A stretch of 64,000 nucleotides of DNA from Oscillatoriales cyanobacterium (GTDB lineage: Bacteria > Cyanobacteriota > Cyanobacteriia > Cyanobacteriales > Microcoleaceae), in NCBI GenBank assembly GCA_004293365.1, contig RDYN01000045.1, positions 1-64,000 of the forward strand, written 5' to 3'. The notes below the pieces were generated by a model. It searched no databases, was not told where the DNA came from, and saw only the letters and a program-made list of their open reading frames with translations. Shown in pieces: positions 18,067 through 26,333 of this stretch. Every line of letters starts with the position of its first letter. Within the stretch, counting starts at the first letter, position 1. The translations under genes were made by a program, and so were the position numbers.

Positions 18067-18157
18067 TTCAATAGCACCTATGCGATCGGTCAAGATACTG
18101 GTAAAGGCGAACATCTTTGAGGTAAACTAGAATTGCTCAAAGTTTCTGGATTTTAAC

Positions 18158-18265
18158 ATGGAAACAATGAAAATGCAATCGTATATTGGATGTGATGGCA
18201 TATTGCTTATTCAAATGCCCGCTGAGTTTAAAGATACTATCGAAAACATAGACAGAGATGATTAA
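18158..18265 (+). CDS. 35-residue ORF before DUF5674, truncated antitoxin-like
   Basis: ATG at 18158 gives MKMQSYIGCDGILLIQMPAE followed by FKDTIENIDRDD and a stop overlapping the next gene's start by 8 bp. The first ~22 residues look like the beginning of a longer family of small cyanobacterial proteins (about 70-80 residues) that sit in front of PIN or DUF5674 genes. Here the frame ends early, so it may be truncated or may mainly couple translation. Confidence 0.5.
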   Translation: METMKMQSYIGCDGILLIQMPAEFKDTIENIDRDD

Positions 18266-18593
18266 TCTGATTCAAGATCGTGCGACTAAAGACCAACTTG
18301 AAGAAATGTTAGAAATCCTGAGCAGTTATATTAAACTAGCAGTGGATATCGAACGGGGGATTTTGGCTGGTGGTGGAGAACTTCACGCAGATTGCGAAGC
18401 TGTGTTACTCAAAAATGGGAGCAAGCAGGTAGATATTTGGGGAGCAGATTGGTATCCGCTGACACAAGAAGTAGGATATGAATCTCTAATCAATATTCGT
18501 CCCCGTCAGAATAATCGTTCGATGGAAATTCAAGATCAGACGATTCGACAACAAGTTGCTCAGATAGTTCAACAGTTATTAGGAGGATTATGA
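18258..18593 (+). CDS. DUF5674 family protein
   Basis: 111 residues. The block YIKLAVDIERGILAGGGELH, ADCEAVLL, then WGADWYP and ESLINIRPRQNNRSMEI is the DUF5674 pattern. The function is unknown; the family sits in toxin-antitoxin-like pairs in cyanobacteria. It overlaps the upstream 35-residue frame by 8 bp and the downstream gene by 4 bp (ATGA), so three genes form a tight operon. Confidence 0.88.
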   Translation: MINLIQDRATKDQLEEMLEILSSYIKLAVDIERGILAGGGELHADCEAVLLKNGSKQVDIWGADWYPLTQEVGYESLINIRPRQNNRSMEIQDQTIRQQVAQIVQQLLGGL

Positions 18594-18943
18594 GAGATTG
18601 GAATGCTTTAAAGGAACGCTATTTGCGAGACGAACTACCCATTCGTTTGGGTAATTTAGCATCGAATTTGGCACGAATTAAATCTCGCTGTCAAAATGTA
18701 GCTAATGGCGCAATAATTGAAAGTCTACTCCAAGAAAGTAAGCTGTTTATTGAATGGACGGCTCAAGATGCAGATATAGAAATAGCTGCTGAGTTAGTTG
18801 AGTTGCAGATTCAGTTAGCTTGCTGGCAATATTCTTGGACTGGGATTTGGGAGGATGCAGAACAACGTATGAGAGTTGGAGAAGAGGGAAAGATTTGGTC
18901 GGAGAAAGTGCTGAATATGTCTGGTTTGTTGGCTGTTAATTAG
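18590..18943 (+). CDS. Conserved hypothetical protein after DUF5674
   Basis: 117 residues, mostly predicted helices (LGNLASNLARIKSRCQNVAN, WTAQDADIEIAAELVELQ). No known domain. The 4-bp overlap with the DUF5674 gene marks it as its partner. A fragment of a second copy of its 3' end lies at 17815-17860. No membrane segment or signal peptide. Confidence 0.75.
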   Translation: MRDWNALKERYLRDELPIRLGNLASNLARIKSRCQNVANGAIIESLLQESKLFIEWTAQDADIEIAAELVELQIQLACWQYSWTGIWEDAEQRMRVGEEGKIWSEKVLNMSGLLAVN

Positions 18944-18974
18944 GTAGCGTGCGATCGGCATTGTTTAAAAATAA

Positions 18975-19140
18975 TTCAGAAGGGCGATCGCTCATCAGAA
19001 ACAAGAAAGGGCGATCGCACCTGGTTGAAAAAATAATAGGGGCGATCGGTCTTTCATTTTAGGCGATCGGTGATTAGGAACAAAAAAGGGCGATCGGTCT
19101 TGATGGATAAAGGGCGATCGCACTCCGTGCAATCATTTTT
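18975..19140. repeat. HIP1-rich dispersed repeat cluster
   Basis: Three more copies or partial copies of unit (b), gcgatcgctcatcagaaaca + agaaagggcgatcgc, and variants with ggcgatcggtcttgatg. Same family as at 16545 and 17861. Confidence 0.7.
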
Positions 19141-19163
19141 GAAAACTGTCCGCAGTATTGCTC

Positions 19164-19916
19164 TTAAAATTTTAGTAATAATCTAACAGACATCAAGAAG
19201 CAAACAGTAACTACAACTGGTCGAATCAAAGCAACCCCTTTTTCCGTGACCATTTTTGCACCTATGTACGCTCCGATGATTTGACCAACAATCATTACCA
19301 TAGCAACCCCCCAATAAATTTTCCCAAATAGCACAAAATAAGTTAATGCTGAAAAGTTACTGGTAAAGTTGTGTATTTTAGCATTTGCTGTTGCTTTAGA
19401 TAGGCTATAACCACATAAAATAACAAATGCTAGAGCCATAAATGTTCCAGTTCCAGGCCCAAAAAAACCGTCATAGAATCCTAAAACAGGAGGGATAAAA
19501 GCAGAAAATACTATATAAGAAATTCGTGGCTCTCGATCGACATTCTCAATAGTGGGAGAGAAAAGAAAGTATAAACCCATCAATATCAACAAAATTGGTA
19601 GAATCGTTTTTAAAATCTCCGAATTAATCTGCAATACCAGCCATCCACCAACAAGAGATCCAATGAATGTCATAAAAATTGATAATTTAATTTTATTCAA
19701 ATCAAACGACCCTTTCCTTAGAAAATATATGGATGCAACTAAAGTTCCGCTGCTTCCTTGAACTTTGTTCGTTGCTAAGGTTACTGCTGGCGGTATACCA
19801 ACTGTTAACATTGCAGGTATGGTTATTAGCCCACCACCACCGGCGATCGTATCTACCCAACCAGCAATTATTGCAGCTAAAAATAATTTCAATGCAATTT
19901 CAATACTAAGTTCCAT
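19164..19916 (-). CDS. TSUP family (TauE/SafE) membrane transporter
   Basis: 250 residues with about seven hydrophobic segments. The opening AAIIAGWVDTIAGGGGLITIPAML is the hallmark of the TauE/SafE family, and the second half repeats the motif as PVLGFYDGFFGPGTGTFMAL. Members export sulfite, sulfoacetate or related anions; the substrate here is unknown. The start at 19916 is preceded by GGAGAG. It has no partner genes and faces away from the xis/TA island. Confidence 0.9.
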   Translation of the reverse strand: MELSIEIALKLFLAAIIAGWVDTIAGGGGLITIPAMLTVGIPPAVTLATNKVQGSSGTLVASIYFLRKGSFDLNKIKLSIFMTFIGSLVGGWLVLQINSEILKTILPILLILMGLYFLFSPTIENVDREPRISYIVFSAFIPPVLGFYDGFFGPGTGTFMALAFVILCGYSLSKATANAKIHNFTSNFSALTYFVLFGKIYWGVAMVMIVGQIIGAYIGAKMVTEKGVALIRPVVVTVCFLMSVRLLLKF

Positions 19917-20016
19917 TTAGATAACTCTCCAAGATTTTTTTTTTACTATCTCTATATCTGCTTACAACATATTGTCTACAAAGCATTCTTCTACTATGAG
20001 AAGAATTACCAATTTG

Positions 20017-20124
20017 TATATAGCAATCCTTGCAGGAGTCGTAAATATTTTTACCCCACCCCAACCCTCCCCGCGAGTTCGGGGAGGGAGTAAGAAATTC
20101 ACAAATGATTTAGGATTGCTATAT
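20017..20124. mobile_element. MITE-like element with tatatagcaatcct ends
   Basis: Terminal inverted repeats tatatagcaatcct (20017-20030) and aggattgctatat (20112-20124) bound a 108-bp element. It contains a strong inner palindrome (ccctccccgcgagttcgggg). The NB-ARC pseudogene begins immediately at its right end. It has no coding capacity and would need a transposase in trans. Confidence 0.65.
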
Positions 20125-20126
20125 GA

Positions 20127-21070
20127 TATGGCGAAATGCCGGAGTTAGGTAATTTCTTCGATCGCACTCCACAACTCAAAACCCTCACAACCTGGATTCT
20201 ACAACAAAACTGCCGCCTCATCACCCTCACCGGTATCAGCGGAATCGGCAAAACATCCCTAGCAGTACAACTCGTACGTACGCAGTTTGGTGCACCCTAG
20301 ACGAATTCCCCACTATCGATAAATTTCAATCAAACCTAACACAGCTTTTTTCCCAGTCAGAAAACCCAGATTCATCCCCAACAAACCAGAAACCCTTACC
20401 GCTGATTAAGTATTTACAAAACCATCGCTGTTTAGTAGTCTTAGATGACGTTCACAACCTTTTTTGTAGCGGCGAATTGGCGGGAAAATATAAGCCAGAA
20501 TCCGAAGAGTATCGCTCTTTATTCAAACAGATAGAAAAATTATCCCATCAAAGTTGCTTCCTGCTAATCGGTTGGGAACCGCCCAAAGAAGTTCCTCAAC
20601 TCACCAGCGAAAATACTCCCATTCGTACCTTACAACTGACTGGTTTAGACACCGCAGCCGCAGGGGAAATACTCAGAGATAAAGGATTAACAGAAATTGA
20701 TAACTGCGAAGCACTCATTCACCGCTACCAAGGCAATCCGTTATGGTTAAAAAGCGTGGCGACTTTGATTCAAGAGTTGGGAATCGGCGCAGAGTTATTA
20801 ATAGATGATACTATATTGTTGCCGGAAGATTTGAAAGATGTTTTACGCGAGCAGTTCGATCGCACTTCCGAACTAGAAAAACAAGTCCTGTCATTGTTGG
20901 CCACAGAAAACCAGCCAGTCAACTTCGCCAAATTGCTACAACACGGACAAATATCATCATCAGATTTGCTCAACGCCTTGCAATCTCTATCGCGGCGCTG
21001 CTCGATCGAAAAACATGAAAGTCTTTACACTCTGTCACCTGTACAGAAGCAGTATATCAAAGGATTGTAA
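20127..21070 (+). pseudogene. NB-ARC ATPase, truncated and frameshifted
   Basis: The first part, from about 20127, reads GEMPELGNFFDRTPQLKTL and P-loop GISGIGKTSLAVQLV, then hits TAG at 20298-20300. The second part continues in another frame (YAVWCTLDEFPT, then LVVLDDVHN with the Walker B aspartates, and QGNPLWLKSVATLI) to the stop at 21070. About 20 residues between the P-loop helix and 'YAVWCTLDE' are missing; the junction carries gtacgtac, suggesting a deletion by short homology. The N-terminal domain and the usual C-terminal WD40/TPR part are also absent. In cyanobacteria such STAND ATPases serve as signalling or defence sensors; this copy is dead. Confidence 0.8.
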
Positions 21071-21120
21071 CGGAGATGTTGTACCAATATCAATCTCGCG
21101 TAGCTAAAGTGCCACCAACT

Positions 21121-21188
21121 AAAGAAACCGGGTTTTTACCTAATCTGTGGCTGCGATGAAATATTCTCGCAAAAAACCCGGTTTCTGG
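21121..21188. repeat. Dispersed hairpin repeat (gaaaccgggttt type)
   Basis: Arms aaagaaaccgggtttttacc and gcaaaaaacccggtttctgg surround about 28 bp. Same family as 2717-2782 and 38714-38780. It lies between the NB-ARC pseudogene and the small membrane protein, which converge on it. Confidence 0.75.
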
Positions 21189-21211
21189 ACACCCGTGGGT
21201 AAGTCCTATTT

Positions 21212-21346
21212 TTAAGCAAATTTTGCATAGAGAGCAGAAATAAAATTGACGCTTAAAAAGCCTACTGCTAGGACGAGAATAATAAAGATTGTGATACTGA
21301 CAATAGACTTTAGCCGATCGCCATTTTCGGGTTTTTCTGATTTCAT
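21212..21346 (-). CDS. Small single-pass membrane protein (44 residues)
   Basis: ATG at 21346 reads MKSEKPENGDRLKSIVSITI, then FIILVLAVGFLSVNFISALY and AKFA. A charged N-terminus is followed by one strong hydrophobic segment of about 25 residues, as in the small subunits of photosynthetic, respiratory or NDH complexes. I do not recognise the family. TATAAT-like boxes on the minus strand lie at 21366-21371 and 21395-21400. It is too short for most gene finders, but composition and its independent position favour a real gene. Confidence 0.55.
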   Translation of the reverse strand: MKSEKPENGDRLKSIVSITIFIILVLAVGFLSVNFISALYAKFA

Positions 21347-21555
21347 TTGTCAAGTCTTGCTGTAAATTATATCCGAGAAATTGAGAAAAAGATAATTATA
21401 CCAATGCGCGAACAAAAACGCAACTACCGATCGCCTAAAAGCTTCGATCGCCCTCAGTAGGTGGCAGTTTTAATCTAAAATCTCAAATCTCAAATCTCAA
21501 ATCGACTGGCCTGGGCAGCGATTGTCGATCGCTCTCGGGCGATCGCGCCCCCGTC

Positions 21556-21650
21556 CTGTAAAATAGAGGGCGCCTTGGGGTTCGGCTTGTAACAGCCCCA
21601 ATTGTGGGCGACAGCAAGACCACAAGCAAATACATAATAATGATGTGTCA
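21556..21650 (+). ncRNA. Candidate structured small RNA
   Basis: A TAAAAT box at 21557-21562 precedes gggcgccttggggttcggct, tgtaacagccccaattgtgg and gcgacagcaagaccacaagc. GGGG/CCCC arms and a second pairing GCTTGT/ACAAGC can form. The non-coding context and GC-rich structure in an otherwise AT-rich gap suggest an RNA, and some features recall cyanobacterial 6S RNA, but I cannot confirm that. The rest of 21361-21737 shows only ctcaaat tandem repeats (21475-21502). Confidence 0.3.
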
Positions 21651-21737
21651 ATCATCCTTAACTTACTCGATCGGGTAAAAATAGAAGAGTGCCCCGAAAT
21701 AATCTAAAACATATAACTGAAAAAAGGATATAAATGA

Positions 21738-22619
21738 ATGCTCCACCCAGTCTCGCAACCTTACCAACAACGAGAAAATACTATGACCCAAAGAGCCGTG
21801 CGGAAGCCAAACCCCTCTGCTAGAAACCACAGTCGGCAAAGTTTTCCTCAAAGACACTGGCTGGAAGTGGCAGAGTACGCCTCTCTGGCGGCCTCTGGTG
21901 TGGGTTCCCTGGCGGTGGCTGTGTCTGGTCAAGCTTTTTACGGGGTGGCTCCCCTAACCTTGGCTTTGTCGCTGAATGTGGCTAACCGATATCGGTTCGA
22001 GCAGCAAGTGCGGGTTCATCAAAATTCGGAACTGGCTCAAGTACAAAAATCTGTAAATAAGGTCGAAAAAACGGCGGTGACGGTAATTGTTAAATTGCGG
22101 AGGCAGTTGTCAGCAGATATTGCAGCGCTGCGCCAGCAAATGGCTGCATTGCCTAGGAATGCAGCTTTTGAGGATTCTATAGACATTGAGCGGCAGTTGC
22201 TGAGTTTGGGAGAGTCGGTAGCTTCTTTGCAAGAAATCGTGGCGTCTGCTGTGCTCGATGTCCGCCAGCAGGTGAGGGAACAAATGCAAGATTTAGCGAT
22301 CGGCCAACCGACAAATATCGAAGCTGTGGAACAGGCTATAGAACAACTGCAAAGCGCGATGAAGAGCTTGACAGAAACTGCTCTCACCCGAGACGACTGG
22401 GAAGTAGTAAATACTCGATTTTTGGAAATCCAGAAAGTCATGGCTAATCTGCAAAGCCAAGTGCAAGCTCCTGCGTACCAATCGACTCCGGATTTGTCTG
22501 TAGTTCAAGCTCAAATTCACCGTTTGGAACACGAGCAGCAAGAAGTTGTTAAACCTCATCTCAAGCGCTTAATCTCGGTTGTCAAGGAGTTGCAGCACAC
22601 GCAAGAAAGTAGTCATTAG
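21738..22619 (+). CDS. Membrane-anchored coiled-coil protein, unknown function
   Basis: 293 residues. Residues about 45-80 hold a hydrophobic stretch (YASLAASGVGSLAVAVSGQA, then YGVAPLTLALSLN) able to form a membrane hairpin. The remainder is long coiled coil (LRRQLSADIAALRQQMAALP, LEHEQQEVVKPHLKRLISV). AAGGA about 9 bp before 21738 supports that start; M16 (21783) is an alternative. The function is unknown; the layout, a membrane hairpin plus cytoplasmic coiled coil, suggests a scaffold or septum/envelope protein. Confidence 0.7.
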   Translation: MLHPVSQPYQQRENTMTQRAVRKPNPSARNHSRQSFPQRHWLEVAEYASLAASGVGSLAVAVSGQAFYGVAPLTLALSLNVANRYRFEQQVRVHQNSELAQVQKSVNKVEKTAVTVIVKLRRQLSADIAALRQQMAALPRNAAFEDSIDIERQLLSLGESVASLQEIVASAVLDVRQQVREQMQDLAIGQPTNIEAVEQAIEQLQSAMKSLTETALTRDDWEVVNTRFLEIQKVMANLQSQVQAPAYQSTPDLSVVQAQIHRLEHEQQEVVKPHLKRLISVVKELQHTQESSH

Positions 22620-22761
22620 TCATTGGTCATTAGTCATTGGTCATTAGTCATTGGTCATTGGTCATTAGTCATTAGTCATTAGTCATTAGTCATTAGTCAT
22701 CAGTCAGAAGGAAGATTTCCCCATCTCCCCCTCTCCCCCTCTCTCCCTCTCTCCCTCTCTC
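22613..22761. repeat. Heptamer array (gtcattagtcattg) and pyrimidine-rich tract
   Basis: About 14 copies of tcattagtca/tcattggtca follow the previous gene, then a ccccctctccccctctctcc tract at 22727-22761. STRR-type simple sequence. It also precedes the oligopeptidase gene, without an obvious promoter. Confidence 0.8.
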
Positions 22762-22853
22762 GGCTGGAGTCGAACTTTTTGGACAACTGTGTTACAAATT
22801 GAAAAGGCAATCTGTCTAGTTCACCTGTTTTCAACCTGTTACAAGAAAATTAA

Positions 22854-24956
22854 ATGACCGCAACCGTAACTGTTACTGATAACCCGTTATTAATTGGCAA
22901 AGGATTGCCACCGTTTGATGCGATCGCACCCGAACACGTAGTCCCCGCCGTTACCCAACTGCTGACGGAACTAGAAGCCGAGCTAGCTGCCTTAGAAGCC
23001 TCTGTCGAGCCGACTTGGAGCGGCTTGGTAGAACCATTGCAGCGGCTCGGAGAGCGTTTAAATTGGACTTGGAGCATTGTCGGACATTTGATGGGGCTGA
23101 AAAATAGTCCGGAATTGCGATCGGCCCACGAAACAGTGCAGCCGGAAGTAGTAAAATTTTGGAGCAAGCTGAGTCAAAGCAAACCGCTTTACGAAGGTTT
23201 TAAAGCGCTGCGGGCGATCGAAAATTGGGACAGTTTAGAGTCAGCTCAACAGCGAATTGTCGAAGCCGCCATCCGAGATGCTCAACTCTCCGGCGTCGGT
23301 TTAGAAGGCGAGCAAAAAGAGCGTTTCAATGCCATCCAATTAGAAATGGCAGAAATTACTACCCAGTTTTCCAATCACGTCCTCGACGCTACCAAAGCTT
23401 TCAGTATCACCCTCACAAATAAAGACGAAATTGACGGTTTACCGCCGAGTTTGTTGAGTTTAGCAGCTCAAGCGGCTCGCAGCGCGGGCGCCGACAATGC
23501 CGATGCCGAAAACGGCCCTTGGCGGATTACTTTAGACTTTCCGAGTTACGGCCCTTTCATGCAGCACAGCACCCGCCGCGATTTGCGCGAAAAGTTGTAC
23601 AAAGCTTTTATCGGCAAAGCCAGCAGTGGAGATTTGAATAACTGGCCTTTGACCGATCGCATTTTAGCACTGCGCCACGAAAAAGCAGCTTTGCTCGGGT
23701 TTAGCAGTTATGCCGAATTGAGCTTGGCGAGCAAAATGGCTCCCAACGTTACAGCCGTGGAAGCTTTGTTAGAAGAATTGCGCTTGGCTAGTTACAGTGC
23801 TGCTGTCAAAGATTTAGAAGAATTGAAAGCTTTTGCTGCCTCTAAAGGCGCTGCGGAAGCTGGGGATTTGAAGCACTGGGATGTCGGTTTTTGGTCGGAA
23901 CGGCAGCGGGAAGAAAAGTTTGCTTTTAGTGCTGAAGAATTGCGCCCTTATTTTGCTTTACCCCAGGTATTGGAGGGGTTATTTGGATTAGTAAAGCGGC
24001 TGTTCGGCGTGACAGTAACGGCGGCGGACGGTCAAGCTCCTGTCTGGCACAAAGATGTGCGCTATTTTAGAATAGATGATGAAGCCGGAAATGCGATCGC
24101 CAATTTCTATCTAGACCCCTACAGCCGCCCGGAAGAAAAGCGCGGCGGTGCTTGGATGGACGAGTGCGTGGTGCGCGCTAAATTTGTGGAAGCGGGAAAA
24201 ACAACAACGCGCTTACCTGTGGCGTATTTGGTGTGCAACCAAAGCCCTCCGGTTGACGAGAAACCGAGTTTAATGACTTTTGGGGAAGTAGAAACTTTGT
24301 TCCACGAATTCGGTCACGGTTTGCAGCATATGCTAACAACTGTAGACTATCCGGGAGCTTCCGGCATCAATAATGTTGAGTGGGATGCGGTGGAATTGCC
24401 CAGTCAATTTATGGAAAATTGGTGTTACGATCGCGCGACTTTGTTCGGGATGGCGAAGCATTACCAAACTGGGGAAACTTTGCCGGAACACTATTACCAA
24501 AAGCTGCTAGCAGCGCGCCACTACATGAGCGGCAGTGCCATGCTCAGACAAGTACATTTTAGCAGTGTTGATATCGAATTGCACCACCGCTATCGATCGG
24601 GCGGCAGCGAAACCGTGGCGGATGTCCGCAAGCGCATTGCTAAAACTACGACTGTTTTGCCTCCTCTGGAAGAAGACGCATTTTTGTGCGCTTTCGGACA
24701 CATTTTTGCGGGCGGCTACGCGGCGGGCTATTACAGCTATAAATGGGCGGAAGTGCTCAGCGCTGATGCTTTTGCGGCGTTTGAGGAGGCGGGTTTGGAA
24801 GATGAAAGTGCGATCGCCTCTACAGGTAAACTCTTCCGAGATACAGTGTTAGGATTGGGCGGCAGTTTGCACCCGATGGAAGTGTTTAAAACTTTCCGGG
24901 GACGCGAACCTAGCACTAAAGCTTTGTTGAGACACAGCGGTTTAGCTGCGGCTTAA
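22854..24956 (+). CDS. prlC: M3 family oligopeptidase A-type metallopeptidase
   Basis: 700 residues, the normal length for oligopeptidase A. The zinc site HEFGH is at residues 484-488, within TLFHEFGHGLQHML, with the third ligand expected in NNVEWDAVELPSQFMENW about 28 residues on. N-terminal helices (PPFDAIAPEHVVPAVTQLL) match the family. It cleaves short peptides in the cytoplasm, for example signal-peptide remnants and protease products. Monocistronic, followed by a 12-bp stem-loop. Confidence 0.93.
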   Translation: MTATVTVTDNPLLIGKGLPPFDAIAPEHVVPAVTQLLTELEAELAALEASVEPTWSGLVEPLQRLGERLNWTWSIVGHLMGLKNSPELRSAHETVQPEVVKFWSKLSQSKPLYEGFKALRAIENWDSLESAQQRIVEAAIRDAQLSGVGLEGEQKERFNAIQLEMAEITTQFSNHVLDATKAFSITLTNKDEIDGLPPSLLSLAAQAARSAGADNADAENGPWRITLDFPSYGPFMQHSTRRDLREKLYKAFIGKASSGDLNNWPLTDRILALRHEKAALLGFSSYAELSLASKMAPNVTAVEALLEELRLASYSAAVKDLEELKAFAASKGAAEAGDLKHWDVGFWSERQREEKFAFSAEELRPYFALPQVLEGLFGLVKRLFGVTVTAADGQAPVWHKDVRYFRIDDEAGNAIANFYLDPYSRPEEKRGGAWMDECVVRAKFVEAGKTTTRLPVAYLVCNQSPPVDEKPSLMTFGEVETLFHEFGHGLQHMLTTVDYPGASGINNVEWDAVELPSQFMENWCYDRATLFGMAKHYQTGETLPEHYYQKLLAARHYMSGSAMLRQVHFSSVDIELHHRYRSGGSETVADVRKRIAKTTTVLPPLEEDAFLCAFGHIFAGGYAAGYYSYKWAEVLSADAFAAFEEAGLEDESAIASTGKLFRDTVLGLGGSLHPMEVFKTFRGREPSTKALLRHSGLAAA

Positions 24957-24975
24957 CAAACTGTGGAATAACTGA

Positions 24976-25009
24976 GGATTAATGCAGGTAAATTTATCTG
25001 CATTAATCC
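24976..25009 (+). terminator. Perfect 12-bp stem-loop after prlC
   Basis: ggattaatgcag and ctgcattaatcc pair exactly around a 10-base loop, 20 bp after the stop. No T-run follows, so it is either a factor-assisted terminator or a 3'-end stabiliser. Confidence 0.5.
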
Positions 25010-25028
25010 CGGCTTGTTGCTTAATTCA

Positions 25029-25452
25029 AAGGTTTGTAGTGAGGACTTTAGTCCTCAGTAAATGTAGCGTACAGACTGGGAATCTTAGGATCGCAAATTA
25101 AATAATTTCCACTCTAGAAAGTGGGATGGGCGTCCCGCCCGTACAGAAAGGACGGGCGGGACGCCCATCCCACAAGAACCATCAAATTATAAGTTATTTA
25201 ATTCTCATTCCTTACCGCTACAAGTAGCGCGTAGAACCCCTTTTTTCGTAATTCCTGCTAAATACAAAATGGGGAGCATCTCAGTTTGGCAATAAGCATT
25301 TTTAAAGAGCGGACTGAAGTCCGTACTACGAACCTTTTTTGAGCGGGGAAAACACTATAAATGCCAAACTGAGATGCTCCCACAAAATGTTTGTAGTGAG
25401 GACTTTAGTCCTCTGAAAGATGAGGACTAAAGTCCTCACTACGAACCAATTT
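25029..25452. repeat. Intergenic block of dispersed inverted repeats
   Basis: Contains a gaggactttagtcctc arm (25031-25057), a gtgggatgggcgtcccgccc palindrome with its inverted copy (25121-25172), a gcggactgaagtccgtacta copy (25310-25340), and a complete two-armed element (25389-25447) like 15085-15145. No genes. Typical repeat landing site between stable genes. Confidence 0.75.
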
Positions 25453-25530
25453 TATTCTATAATATTAAGCAAGAAACATCTGTAGTTTTACACTTTCTCC
25501 CCAATGTTTCTGTGCAACATTGGGGATGAT

Positions 25531-25552
25531 GTACGCGCGGCATAGCTATCCC
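25531..25552 (-). repeat. Small dispersed repeat, gggatagc...cgcgcgtac family
   Basis: The inverted 22-bp copy gtacgcgcggcatagctatc + cc. See 12571-12592 and 15620-15642. Confidence 0.65.
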
Positions 25553-25583
25553 GTAGGTAATCAACCGCAGCTTTAAGGTTAGC

Positions 25584-25688
25584 TTAAAAGCTCGTCAAAG
25601 CAGCATCAATGTCAATACTGTCAGTATAAACAGCAATTTGCAAGTATTTGCTGTCATCTTTATCAGTAATAATACTTAACTGCTCCAC
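25584..25688 (-). pseudogene. Possible 3' remnant of a gene (34 codons)
   Basis: The minus strand reads EQLSIITDKDDSKYLQIAVY, then TDSIDIDAALTSF and a stop, from GTG at 25688. The composition is protein-like, but upstream the frame is closed by a stop, so this looks like the tail of a lost gene. No family recognised. The remaining 25700-25988 holds nothing I can name. Confidence 0.3.
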
Positions 25689-25988
25689 CTGAAATTAACT
25701 TTATATTTCGCAACATTTACGGGCTGTTTTCTGGATACAGCTAATGCTTTTATTCGCAACGAGAAATCGATAATTTTACCGAAACTTTAATATAAAGCGG
25801 CAACAGCGGTAGTTTTTTAAAGTTTTGATAAAGATCGGCAGGCTCTGTTCAAAAAAGAGAAAAAAATGAAGGTAAAAATTTTAAAATTTTTGTTGTGAAT
25901 CATTTTAAACTTGCCAGAAGAAATATTTTTATATATGATAATAAGTAAGGATTGATAGTTACTTGTTCACCTATAGATTGAGATATTC

Positions 25989-26255
25989 ATGGATATTCAA
26001 TTAATTAATATCGGTTTTGGTAATATTGTGTCGGCTAACCGAGTGATTGCCATTGTCAGTCCCGAGTCAGCGCCAATTAAGCGTATAATTACTGATGCGC
26101 GGGAACGCGGACAACTGGTTGATGCTACTTACGGCCGCCGCACGAGGGCGGTAATTATTACTGATTCGAGTCACGTCATCCTCTCGGCGATTCAGCCGGA
26201 AACGGTGGCTAATCGTTTTGCGCTCAGCAAAGACGGTCAAGGTCGGGATGATTGA
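25989..26255 (+). CDS. RemA-like (DUF370) regulatory protein
   Basis: 88 residues. [32 protein letters not shown] and [17 protein letters not shown] are the DUF370/RemA signature. In Bacillus RemA activates matrix genes; in cyanobacteria the family is widespread and its target is unclear. Its usual neighbour, gmk, follows after 78 bp, as in many bacteria. Confidence 0.92.
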   Translation: MDIQLINIGFGNIVSANRVIAIVSPESAPIKRIITDARERGQLVDATYGRRTRAVIITDSSHVILSAIQPETVANRFALSKDGQGRDD

Positions 26256-26333
26256 GGTTTGTCAGTTGCAATTTGAGCACTTACAGTATAGAGTAAGCGG
26301 AAACTTAAATTGTTACACGTTTCTCTTCTCAAA

